7,202 bases of DNA from RGIG5057 sp964371585 (GCA_964371585.1 CAYJMD010000016.1:1-7202); one strand, 5' to 3'. Shown: positions 1-6,639, counted from the stretch's first letter. A program made the numbers and translations. The notes: a model not told the origin generated them from the sequence alone.

Positions 1-2
1 GT

Positions 3-557
3 AATTCTTTAGAAAAACCAAAATATAAAGAAAAATTAAGAATGAGAATGTATGGTGACACTGAAGTGAATGATAAAGTATTTATTGAGCTTAAAAAGAA
101 GCTTGATGGTATAGTATATAAAAGGAGAATAGTATTAAATAAAAATGATGAAATATTTAAAATACAAAAAATTAATATGGATAATCAAATTTTAAAAGAA
201 ATTAAATATTTTCTGAGCTTATATAGTGATATAAAACCAATGATACATTTATCATATTATAGAGAAGCTTATAAAAGTTTAGAAGATTCCGAATTTAGAA
301 TGACATTTGATTTTGATATTAAAGTTAGAAATGAAAATGTAACATTTTCAGCAAGTGAAGATGATAAAAATATACTTGATGATGATATAGTGATATTAGA
401 AGTTAAAACTATAAAAGGTTTACCTAATTGGTTTTTAAACTTTCTAAAGGATAATAATATAAAACAAACATCTTTTTCAAAGTATGGTGAAGCATATAAA
501 AAGTATTTAATAAATGATTTTAAAAGTTATATAGGGAGGTTAAATTATGTTCAGTAG
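3..557 (+). CDS. VTC-domain (polyphosphate polymerase-type) protein, 5'-truncated by window edge
   Basis: The reading frame is open from base 3, so the true start lies upstream; 184 codons are visible and roughly the first quarter of a typical bacterial VTC protein is missing. Numbering from the Met at 42, family features are the basic strand with R2 preceded by LRM, the block VFIELKKK (E16, K18-K20) followed by YKRR (K27-R29), YREAYKS (R74), FRMTFDFD (R86, D90), ILEVKT (E120, K122) and TSFSKYGEAY (S146-Y148). In the VTC/CYTH tunnel fold such Arg/Lys residues bind triphosphate or polyphosphate and the Glu residues bind metal. Eukaryotic VTC4 makes polyphosphate from ATP; activity of bacterial relatives next to DUF4956 genes is inferred, not shown. 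No membrane segment is visible, so the domain is probably cytosolic. Its last 11 bases overlap the DUF4956 gene, implying co-transcription and coupled translation. Family call is firm; exact substrate is uncertain. Confidence 0.88.
   Translation, partial: NSLEKPKYKEKLRMRMYGDTEVNDKVFIELKKKLDGIVYKRRIVLNKNDEIFKIQKINMDNQILKEIKYFLSLYSDIKPMIHLSYYREAYKSLEDSEFRMTFDFDIKVRNENVTFSASEDDKNILDDDIVILEVKTIKGLPNWFLNFLKDNNIKQTSFSKYGEAYKKYLINDFKSYIGRLNYVQ
533..540 (+). promoter_or_regulatory. Shine-Dalgarno site for the DUF4956 gene
   Basis: AGGGAGGT lies six bases before the ATG at 547 and inside the end of the VTC gene. It is among the best ribosome sites in the window. It fixes the 547 start and supports translation of the overlapping gene by local re-initiation. 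Confidence 0.8.
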
Positions 558-1224
558 TATTTTTAGTACAACAAGCACACTTGATATAGGAATTGTGAAT
601 TTTTTAATATGTATGGTAGTAGCAGTAGTATTAGGTATATTCATGGCTAAAATATATGCATATAAAACAAAATGTACAAAAGGATTTATTTCTACACTTG
701 CATTACTGCCATTAGTAGTTTCAATGGTAATAATAATGGTTAATGGAAACATTGGTGCTGGAGTAGCAGTAGCTGGTGCATTTAGCTTGGTAAGATTTAG
801 ATCTGTTCCTGGTTCAGCAAAAGAGATAGGTGCTATTTTCACAGCCATGTGTACTGGTCTTACTTTAGGAATGGGATATATAGGTTTTGCAGTTATATTT
901 TCTGTTATAGCGTGTGTATTTTCACTTATAACGAATATATCTCAGTTGTTTGGAAAAAGAGTAGAAAGAAGATTACTTACTATTACAATACCAGAAAATT
1001 TAAACTATATAAATGTATTTGAAGAAATTTTTACTGAATATCTAAATGATTACGATTTAATTTCTTCAAAAATGACAAATATGGGAAGTTTATTTAAACT
1101 TAGATATGAAGTAGAGTTAAAAGATTTAAAACAAGAAAAAGAATTTATTGATGAATTAAGAGTGAAAAATGGAAACTTAGAAATAATGGTAAGTAAACAA
1201 GATACCATAGAAAGTGGATTGTAA
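547..1224 (+). CDS. DUF4956 domain-containing membrane protein
   Basis: A 225-residue protein of the DUF4956 family, whose biochemical role is unknown. Hydrophobic segments lie near residues 14-35, 48-66 and 96-130 (probably two helices). Between them is the glycine/alanine-rich stretch GNIGAGVAVAGAFS (67-80) leading into the family signature VRFRSVPGSAKEIG (82-95), likely a re-entrant or pore-lining element with R83, R85, K92 and E93. Residues about 140-225 are soluble and alternate strands and helices (LLTITIP, then a helix, then FKLRYEVEL and another helix), suggesting a small ferredoxin/ACT-like cytosolic domain; that fold is my inference. It overlaps the upstream VTC gene by 11 bp and stops one base before the next ATG. 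VTC plus DUF4956 neighbours recur in Bacillota, which suggests a complex or shared pathway at the membrane. Start supported by the strong ribosome site at 533-540. Confidence 0.9.
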   Translation: MFSSIFSTTSTLDIGIVNFLICMVVAVVLGIFMAKIYAYKTKCTKGFISTLALLPLVVSMVIIMVNGNIGAGVAVAGAFSLVRFRSVPGSAKEIGAIFTAMCTGLTLGMGYIGFAVIFSVIACVFSLITNISQLFGKRVERRLLTITIPENLNYINVFEEIFTEYLNDYDLISSKMTNMGSLFKLRYEVELKDLKQEKEFIDELRVKNGNLEIMVSKQDTIESGL

Positions 1225-1225
1225 A

Positions 1226-2623
1226 ATGAATAAAAAAATTATTGGTATAATACTTTTTATAATAATTATATTTGCAGTAATATTATGTTTTAGTATGGAG
1301 GAAAAAGATAATTCTGAACAAAATATTTCAAATAATAATATTGAAGATTTAAATACAGATATTAATAATATAGATTTAACTGTTGAAGTTTTAACTGGAA
1401 GTAATATTGTAATTACTAGTAGTGGAACTTATAACTTTGAAGGTGAATATGAAAGTATAAATGTTAATGTAAATAAAGAAATAGATGATGGTGATATTTA
1501 TTTGATATTTAATAATGCGATAATTAATAATGATAATGGTACACCAATAAATATAGTAGAAGGAAAAAATGTTATTATTGAATTAGAAGAAAATTCATAT
1601 AATAAAATCACTCAAGGTAATATTATTACTGACGATACTGAATTTCCATCTGCATCTATATATTCAAAAGCAGATTTATTACTTACTGGTAATGGAACTT
1701 TAGAAGTGATTACTAATTATAATGATGCTATTAATAGTAGAGATGATCTTGTTATAGAAAATACTACTATAATAGTTAATTCAGTAGGTGATGGATTAGT
1801 TGGAAAAGATTTAGTAGATATAGAAAGTTCAAATATAACTATAGAATCATTGAAAGATGGTATTAAATCAAGTAATACAGAAGATATTTCACTTGGTAAT
1901 ATTATAATAACTAGTGGAGTATTCAACATAACAGCTCAAAACGATGGAATAAATTCTCAAAATACACTTCAAATTGATGGTGGAGACTTTACAATTGAAA
2001 CAGGAGGAGGGTTTAAAGAAGTATTAAATGATATAACTGTTGGAGAAGGACCTGGTAATAGTGTTCAAGCAACAGACTTGCTTGAATATAGTATGAAATC
2101 TTTAAAAGCAGAGTATATTACAATTAATGGTGGAATATTTAATATATCTTCATATGAAGATGCTATCCATTCAAATAATACTCTTACTATAAATAATGGA
2201 GAATTTAAAATATTATCTGGAGACGATGCATTACATGCAGATACGGATTTAGTAATAAATGATGGTAATATTGATATAGAAAATGCTTATGAAGGTATAG
2301 AAGGATCATCAATTACTATAAACGGTGGTGAATTAAATGTAGTAGTATTAGATGATGGTATTAATGCAAGTGATGAAGATGGATTTATAAAAATAACTAG
2401 TGGTAATATATATGTGTATGCACGAGGAGATGGTTTAGATTCAAATGGTGATTTAATAGTTACAGGTGGAACTACTGTAGTAGAAGTAGATGCAATATAT
2501 TCAGGAGGTGATAGCGAGCTCGATGTTGGTGGAGATTTCCAATTTACGGGAGGAACGTTGACAGATGAAAGAGGTAGTTTAATAACTCCAATTGAAGATA
2601 TGCATTCAAATCCAAGAAGATAG
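1226..2623 (+). CDS. Cthe_2159-type carbohydrate-binding beta-helix protein, membrane-anchored or secreted
   Basis: A 465-residue protein. I chose ATG 1226 rather than the in-frame GTG 1214: it gives a clean N-terminus (MNKK, then a hydrophobic segment at about 5-23) one base after the previous stop. The segment is a signal anchor or uncleaved signal peptide; C21 sits in VILC, a poor lipobox. The body is a repetitive, Asn/Asp/Ile-rich parallel beta-helix. An acidic-pair motif of the form D-D/G-[AG]-[IL]-x-[SA] recurs at about residues 167, 189, 211, 240, 312, 334, 356, 377, 402 and 422, mostly 20-25 residues apart. The 240-312 gap holds the GGGF insert and the SMKSLKA segment (289-295) seen in this family. 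Clostridium thermocellum Cthe_2159, the founding member, is reported as a calcium-containing beta-helix binding cellulose and polygalacturonate. The exact ligand here is unknown. The protein ends soon after the last coil (SNPRR), without the C-terminal extension I would expect in many relatives. Third gene of the operon, followed by a terminator. Confidence 0.85.
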   Translation: MNKKIIGIILFIIIIFAVILCFSMEEKDNSEQNISNNNIEDLNTDINNIDLTVEVLTGSNIVITSSGTYNFEGEYESINVNVNKEIDDGDIYLIFNNAIINNDNGTPINIVEGKNVIIELEENSYNKITQGNIITDDTEFPSASIYSKADLLLTGNGTLEVITNYNDAINSRDDLVIENTTIIVNSVGDGLVGKDLVDIESSNITIESLKDGIKSSNTEDISLGNIIITSGVFNITAQNDGINSQNTLQIDGGDFTIETGGGFKEVLNDITVGEGPGNSVQATDLLEYSMKSLKAEYITINGGIFNISSYEDAIHSNNTLTINNGEFKILSGDDALHADTDLVINDGNIDIENAYEGIEGSSITINGGELNVVVLDDGINASDEDGFIKITSGNIYVYARGDGLDSNGDLIVTGGTTVVEVDAIYSGGDSELDVGGDFQFTGGTLTDERGSLITPIEDMHSNPRR

Positions 2624-2645
2624 TAATTGTTTTGATAATTAGAGT

Positions 2646-2682
2646 AAAAAAGTTATTTCGTTATATATGAAATAACTTTTTT
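2646..2682 (+). terminator. Intrinsic terminator of the VTC-DUF4956-beta-helix operon
   Basis: A perfect 14-bp inverted repeat (AAAAAAGTTATTTC, 9-base loop, GAAATAACTTTTTT) ends in a T6 run 23-59 bases after the stop codon. The matching A6 at its 5' edge makes it nearly symmetric, so it could in principle stop transcription from either side, though all neighbouring genes point the same way. Confidence 0.9.
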
Positions 2683-2705
2683 AGTTTATAATTCTAAAAA
2701 CATTA

Positions 2706-2734
2706 TTGAAAAAAATATATTAATAATATATAAT
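2706..2734 (+). promoter_or_regulatory. Sigma-A-type promoter for the 5'-nucleotidase gene
   Basis: TTGAAA (2706-2711) and TATAAT (2729-2734) are separated by exactly 17 bp, just after the upstream terminator. Transcription would begin near 2741, leaving a leader of about 50 bases with AAAGGTGG at 2778-2785 before the ATG. The surroundings are extremely AT-rich, which lowers certainty for the -10 but less for the pair with correct spacing. Confidence 0.65.
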
Positions 2735-2791
2735 ATATTTAGTTTAAAATAACTGACATTAAAAAAAATATACAAATAAAGGTGGAACAAG

Positions 2792-3379
2792 ATGAATATA
2801 GGGATAGATATAGATGATACACTTACAGATATGAAAATTGAAATGGGAAATAATTTAAAAGAGTATTTAATAAAAATAGGGAAAACAAAAGAATATGAAG
2901 TTGATGAATTAGACAAAAATGATGGAAGATTATTACAAAAAAGATACAATTTAACATATGAAGAGCTTAAATATTTTTTAGGTACTATTCAAGAAAGTTT
3001 TACTAATACTGTACTTCCAAGAGATAATGCAGTACAAGTAATAAATAAACTAAAAGAAAGTGGTCATAAAATTACCATAATAACAGCAAGAGATGAAGAG
3101 TTCCATGATGATCCATATAGTCAAAGTAAAACATGGCTTTTAAAAAATAATATTGTTTTTGATAAACTTATTGTTAATGCTAGAGATAAAGCAACTATCT
3201 GTAAAAACGAGAATGTAGATATTTTAATTGATGACAGTTTAAACAATTGCACAGTTGTAAGTGAAGTTGGTATAAAAACTTTAAGAGTTGTTTCAAATAG
3301 TGAAGTAGCAGATAATTTAAATACTTTTAATGATTGGAATGAAATATATTTAGGTATTTTAGATTATGAAAACAGCTAA
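2792..3379 (+). CDS. HAD-superfamily 5'-nucleotidase, NT5C type (5'(3')-deoxyribonucleotidase-like)
   Basis: A 195-residue soluble protein with all four HAD motifs: motif I GIDIDDTLTD with nucleophile D6 and acid/base D8; motif II ITIITARD with T98; motif III lysine, probably K133 in ARDKA; motif IV VDILIDDS with metal-binding D147 and D148. Residues about 15-85 form the helical C1-type cap. The length and the TARD and LIDDS blocks fit the NT5C family (cytosolic/mitochondrial deoxyribonucleotidase group, Bacillus YqfW-like), which dephosphorylates nucleoside monophosphates. The true substrate of bacterial members is often unknown, so nucleotide specificity is inferred. The start is supported by AAAGGTGG seven bases upstream. 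The gene has its own promoter and is followed by its own terminator, so it appears monocistronic and unrelated to the operon before it. No signal peptide; cytosolic. Confidence 0.88.
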   Translation: MNIGIDIDDTLTDMKIEMGNNLKEYLIKIGKTKEYEVDELDKNDGRLLQKRYNLTYEELKYFLGTIQESFTNTVLPRDNAVQVINKLKESGHKITIITARDEEFHDDPYSQSKTWLLKNNIVFDKLIVNARDKATICKNENVDILIDDSLNNCTVVSEVGIKTLRVVSNSEVADNLNTFNDWNEIYLGILDYENS

Positions 3380-3404
3380 ACTAAAAACAATTTAACTATA
3401 ATTT

Positions 3405-3440
3405 AAGAAGAAGGGAGAAATTTGATTTCTCTTCTTTTTT
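3405..3440 (+). terminator. Intrinsic terminator of the nucleotidase gene
   Basis: AAGAAG-GG-AGAAAT (ending 3421), a TTG loop, then ATTTCTCTTCTT running into T6 (3435-3440). The stem is 12 bp if the two G's at 3414-3415 bulge, or 7 bp plus two G-U pairs otherwise. It begins 26 bases after the stop codon. Its loop and 3' arm overlap the -35 box of the next promoter. Confidence 0.8.
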
Positions 3441-3450
3441 ATGGTATAAT
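3422..3450 (+). promoter_or_regulatory. Promoter P1 of the transglutaminase-like gene (extended -10)
   Basis: TTGATT (3422-3427), a 17-bp spacer, and TATAAT (3445-3450) preceded by TGG, giving a TGnTATAAT extended -10. Start of transcription would be near 3457, with a leader of about 70 bases that contains the 16-bp palindrome. The -35 box lies inside the preceding terminator hairpin. Confidence 0.65.
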
Positions 3451-3477
3451 GTATGTGTAAATTATGTCTTCTTATCA

Positions 3478-3493
3478 ATCAATTTAAATTGAT
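3478..3493 (+). promoter_or_regulatory. Perfect 16-bp palindrome, candidate operator
   Basis: ATCAATTTAAATTGAT is its own exact reverse complement. It sits about 20-36 bases downstream of the predicted P1 start and between the -35 and -10 regions of the possible second promoter, sharing its last base with the second TATAAT. That position is typical of a dimeric repressor site. AT-rich sequence makes palindromes more common by chance, and the regulator is unknown. Confidence 0.45.
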
Positions 3494-3498
3494 ATAAT
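3490..3498 (+). promoter_or_regulatory. Possible second promoter P2 (TGATATAAT extended -10)
   Basis: A TGn-TATAAT extended -10 with no good -35 box at 16-18 bp spacing. It would start transcription near 3505, about 20 bases before the ATG, just upstream of the ribosome site. It may be active only weakly, or only when the overlapping palindrome is free. Confidence 0.4.
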
Positions 3499-3510
3499 AG
3501 ACAAAACGAT

Positions 3511-3517
3511 GGGGGAG
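3511..3517 (+). promoter_or_regulatory. Shine-Dalgarno site for the transglutaminase-like gene
   Basis: GGGGGAG eight bases before the ATG at 3526. It settles the start, which also gives a textbook signal peptide. Confidence 0.7.
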
Positions 3518-3525
3518 TAGTATTT

Positions 3526-6500
3526 ATGAGGAATACAATTTTAATCTTTGTCTTAATTATAGTTGCTTTAGCACTAACTACATTTGTTAATGCAGCAGTA
3601 ATTAATCCTCAGTATGTACCTTTAGAAAATGTTATAAGCGTTGCGACGGCTTTTCATACAGAAGGAACTGTAAGGTATAATAGTGATGTATCAGGCAATA
3701 AATTATCTATACTAGATGAGAATAAAGTAGCAGAAGAATATGATAATGCTATGTTAATATCTGGTAGAAGTGTTTTAACATATAACAATATAAGGGAATA
3801 TGGATATGTTAAATTTCAGGCAGACTTAGGAATCAATTTAGCATCTGGAGATAATGCTATATCAACATTTAAAGTAATTGCAGATGGTAATACTATATTA
3901 GAATTAAACGATATAAACATCAATTTAAGCAAAACTGTTGTTGATTTAGATATAAGTGAGTATTCAGTTATTCAAATAGTAACAACAGGGTCTAATATGG
4001 TTTTAGGTAATCCACAGTTTATAAAAAACGGGAATCATCCTACACTAGAAGTTTATGATATAGAATTTAGTGATCACGCTCAAATAACTGAGCACACATT
4101 ACTTGAATATGTAACTTCATTTGATGTTGATGGAACAGATATTAGTAATAATGTGACGTATACAACAAACTATAAAAAAGGTGTAGATGGTAATTATGAA
4201 GTCATATATAAAACAACTGGTAAAAATGGTGATAGTTATCAAAGAACTGTAAATATAAGTGTAGTTCAAACAGATAATACAAGAGAATTAACTGTTGATG
4301 AATTAAAAAAACCATGGGCAAATTATCTATATCATGGTAGAAGTATTTTAGATAATCAAGGTCAAAAAGTATTTGATTTAATACTAGATACAACTATGGA
4401 TTTAGATACGTCTAAATATGAGTTAATTACAAGATGGAGCACTCTTGTATATCTAGTGCCAATTAATTTAACAGAAAATGATATTTATGTTTCAAAAGAT
4501 GAGATTAAAAATATATCAACTCATATTCAAGATTCAGAAGGAAGAATGTATATTATTCCAGATTGGGGATATGAATTTAAAGAAAAAGATGGTCTAGTTG
4601 AAACGGTATATCTTTGGGTTAGAAAAAACTTACAAGATAAAAGAGATGAAGATTTAATAAGAATTGAAAATAATACTCAAAACTTAATGACAACTATTAA
4701 ATCAGATATGACACAAGCTCAAAAATTCAATTTAATTACACAAGAATATGCTAAATGGATAGTATATACTGATGGTGGTACATTACTCGATTCAATGGGT
4801 TATGGTGTTGGTAAATGTAATGGTAATTCTAGAGGTGTTGCATATTTAGCACAAAGAACAGGGATAAAGAGTGTTTATGCAGAAGGTTTAGTTGCTGCAG
4901 TTACAGGTGGACATGCTTGGTCATATCAATATATTCCAGATATGGGTAAATGGTATTTAACAGATAAATTATGGGGAAGAATACTAGCAGCACCACTTGA
5001 AAGATATGATGCAGCAGGTAATCCGTATTATGAAGATCTATCACCATATTTTAAAGCAAGTTTTAGTAGAATGGATGAATATTTTGAAGTTGGAGAAGAA
5101 GCATATCCTAGAGAAAAATTTAGATATCCTTCAGTTTGGATAGATGTATTAACTAATAGTTTAATATTAGAGAAAAATGTAGCGTATAATATTAAAGATG
5201 TTATACTAGATTTTGGTAGTGTATATAATGATGTTATTACAATTGATGATATAGACTTTGAAATTAAAAATACATCACATACATATGATTTATCACTAGG
5301 TTATATACCTTTAATTAAATTAGAGTCAGACGGAAGTGACCTATATAAAGGGACATATCAAGTTACAATGACTTTAAACGTTAATGGATTTGAAGTTAAA
5401 GAAGTAATAGATATTGAAGTAGTAGATTCTGTAGATGATTTTAAAAACGATACATTAATTACAGGCTCAGTTAATAAAAACCAAGTAGGACTATATGATG
5501 GTAAATCTGAAGTATATCATGATTTCTCAATAGTACTAATAGAAAATGGTGAAGCGACGCTAGATGTTTCTAGTATGAAAAATGTTAAGTATTTAACATT
5601 TGATTATGGAATAAAAGATAGTGTGAGATTAAATACATCATATGGACATTATGCTTCAGTAGCTTTAGCAGTATACATTGATGATGTATTAGTACACACT
5701 ACAAAAGATTTAGGATGGAAAACAGCTTATGAAACAGTTACTATAGAAATACCTAGTAATGCATCAACAGTTAAATTTGTACAATTAAATAAAGGTTCTG
5801 GTAACAATCATGCTGCAATTGCAAATATTAAAACATATAATTCAGATAGCACTTTAGAATATGGAGAGATTAAAAGAGGTGATGAAATAATAACACAACC
5901 TACTGAAACTACTCCAGGTAAAGTAGAAGTATATTGTTTAAACTCAGGTATATTATTAGAACAAACTAATATATATAGAGTTACATTTAAACAAGATGGT
6001 AAGTATTTATCTCATACTGATTATAGACATGGTCAAACAGTAGATTTTGTTTATCCAGAAACTACTCCTAAAGAAGGGTTTGAAATTTCATTTGAAACAA
6101 TAAATATGAATCAAAATCAAGTTGTTAATACTATTTATACTAAAGTAAACGTAGAAGATGAATCAGGGCAAGAAGATATTCCTAGTGTAGAAGATAACAA
6201 TACTGATGACAATAATGATTCAAATAATAATACTAACGATAATAACAATAATAGTACAGATGATTCAAATAATTCAAATGGAGATAGTAATGCTAATGAC
6301 CAATTACAAGAAGATCTAGATGCTACAGATGACACGCAAACTAATAGTAATGATGATAGTAATAATCTTAATGATGATTCTTACGTAGATGGTAATAATA
6401 ACAATACTGAAAATACAGATATAGATAAAACAGAAGAAAGTATTAATGAAACTGATGAAGGTTCATTATATATAGTTATAATTATAGTTACAATAGTTAC

Positions 6501-6552
6501 TTTAGGAAGTATAATACTAGTTATAGTATACTTTAGAAGAAAACAAGATTAA
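3526..6552 (+). CDS. Secreted, membrane-anchored transglutaminase-like protein with NPCBM-like modules
   Basis: A 1008-residue surface protein. Residues 1-23/24 are a signal peptide (MRN, hydrophobic core, VNAA cleavage site). About 44-165 look like an NPCBM-type carbohydrate-binding module; 170-248 an Ig-like domain of the DUF5011 kind; 260-395 an extension often preceding this domain. About 395-490 are a transglutaminase core with an intact Cys-His-Asp triad: C431 in GKCNGNS, H463 in GGHAWS, D480 in YLTDKLWG. About 545-635 look like a second Ig-like domain, 640-773 a second NPCBM-like module, and 800-873 a small beta-rich domain perhaps related to Flg_new/InlB B repeats. Residues 874-967 are a Lys/Arg-free, Asn/Asp-rich stalk, then a single membrane helix (981-1003) and a short basic tail, RRKQD; there is no LPXTG motif. 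Bacterial members may be cysteine proteases or crosslinkers, or may act on peptidoglycan peptides; the substrate is not evident. Monocistronic, with its own promoter region and terminator. Confidence 0.85.
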   Translation: MRNTILIFVLIIVALALTTFVNAAVINPQYVPLENVISVATAFHTEGTVRYNSDVSGNKLSILDENKVAEEYDNAMLISGRSVLTYNNIREYGYVKFQADLGINLASGDNAISTFKVIADGNTILELNDININLSKTVVDLDISEYSVIQIVTTGSNMVLGNPQFIKNGNHPTLEVYDIEFSDHAQITEHTLLEYVTSFDVDGTDISNNVTYTTNYKKGVDGNYEVIYKTTGKNGDSYQRTVNISVVQTDNTRELTVDELKKPWANYLYHGRSILDNQGQKVFDLILDTTMDLDTSKYELITRWSTLVYLVPINLTENDIYVSKDEIKNISTHIQDSEGRMYIIPDWGYEFKEKDGLVETVYLWVRKNLQDKRDEDLIRIENNTQNLMTTIKSDMTQAQKFNLITQEYAKWIVYTDGGTLLDSMGYGVGKCNGNSRGVAYLAQRTGIKSVYAEGLVAAVTGGHAWSYQYIPDMGKWYLTDKLWGRILAAPLERYDAAGNPYYEDLSPYFKASFSRMDEYFEVGEEAYPREKFRYPSVWIDVLTNSLILEKNVAYNIKDVILDFGSVYNDVITIDDIDFEIKNTSHTYDLSLGYIPLIKLESDGSDLYKGTYQVTMTLNVNGFEVKEVIDIEVVDSVDDFKNDTLITGSVNKNQVGLYDGKSEVYHDFSIVLIENGEATLDVSSMKNVKYLTFDYGIKDSVRLNTSYGHYASVALAVYIDDVLVHTTKDLGWKTAYETVTIEIPSNASTVKFVQLNKGSGNNHAAIANIKTYNSDSTLEYGEIKRGDEIITQPTETTPGKVEVYCLNSGILLEQTNIYRVTFKQDGKYLSHTDYRHGQTVDFVYPETTPKEGFEISFETINMNQNQVVNTIYTKVNVEDESGQEDIPSVEDNNTDDNNDSNNNTNDNNNNSTDDSNNSNGDSNANDQLQEDLDATDDTQTNSNDDSNNLNDDSYVDGNNNNTENTDIDKTEESINETDEGSLYIVIIIVTIVTLGSIILVIVYFRRKQD
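6151..6459 (+). repeat. Low-complexity Asn/Asp-rich stalk-coding region
   Basis: AAT, GAT and AAC codons dominate this stretch. In residues 890-965, 46 of 76 residues are Asn or Asp (27 N, 19 D), with Ser and Thr making up much of the rest. The repeats are irregular at DNA level, so this is not a clean tandem array, but such tracts are prone to length change. At protein level it should be a long, flexible, negatively charged wall-spanning linker holding the enzyme away from the membrane. Confidence 0.75.
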
Positions 6553-6564
6553 TTAAAAGAATAT

Positions 6565-6600
6565 AAAGCTTACAAGCAGTAAAATGTTTGTAAGTTTTTT
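6565..6600 (+). terminator. Intrinsic terminator of the transglutaminase-like gene
   Basis: AAAGCTTACAAGCA pairs with TGTTTGTAAGTTTT over 14 positions, two of them G-U, around a GTAAAA loop, and runs into T6 at 6595-6600. It lies 12 bases after the stop codon. Confidence 0.85.
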
Positions 6601-6639
6601 GTATTTAAGAGTATATAAATATTAAATGCAATTATAGAG

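Noticed and set aside
540..848. Open reading frame on the minus strand
   Set aside because: It lies opposite the DUF4956 gene, has no ribosome site and its hydrophobic content mirrors the sense membrane segments. The same applies to minus-strand frames at 1717-1929, 4202-4393 and 6135-6335; the last reads Ser/Leu-rich because it is opposite the Asn/Asp stalk.
1214..1228. GTG at 1214 as the start of the beta-helix protein
   Set aside because: It lies inside the DUF4956 gene, has no good ribosome site and would add MDCK before a normal signal sequence; ATG 1226 is the simpler start.
1226..1300. Lipoprotein signal with C21 as the lipid-bearing cysteine
   Set aside because: VILC lacks the small residues expected at -1 and -3 of a lipobox; a signal anchor fits better, though this is not decisive.
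2624..2791. Riboswitch or T-box leader before the nucleotidase gene
   Set aside because: The predicted leader is only about 50 bases, A-rich and without conserved folded elements; the only strong hairpin is the upstream operon's terminator.
2686..2949. Minus-strand reading frame crossing the promoter and start of the nucleotidase gene
   Set aside because: Phe/Ile/Ser-rich translation typical of antisense AT-rich DNA, no family resemblance and no ribosome site seen; it covers a convincing promoter and the HAD motif I.
6151..6459. Tandem repeat or CRISPR-like array
   Set aside because: The repetition is only biased codon use for Asn and Asp in an open frame; there are no equal-length repeats with distinct spacers.
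6460..6552. LPXTG-type sortase signal at the C-terminus of the transglutaminase-like protein
   Set aside because: There is a membrane helix and basic tail but no LPXTG-like pentapeptide before it; the segment reads NETDEGSLYIV.
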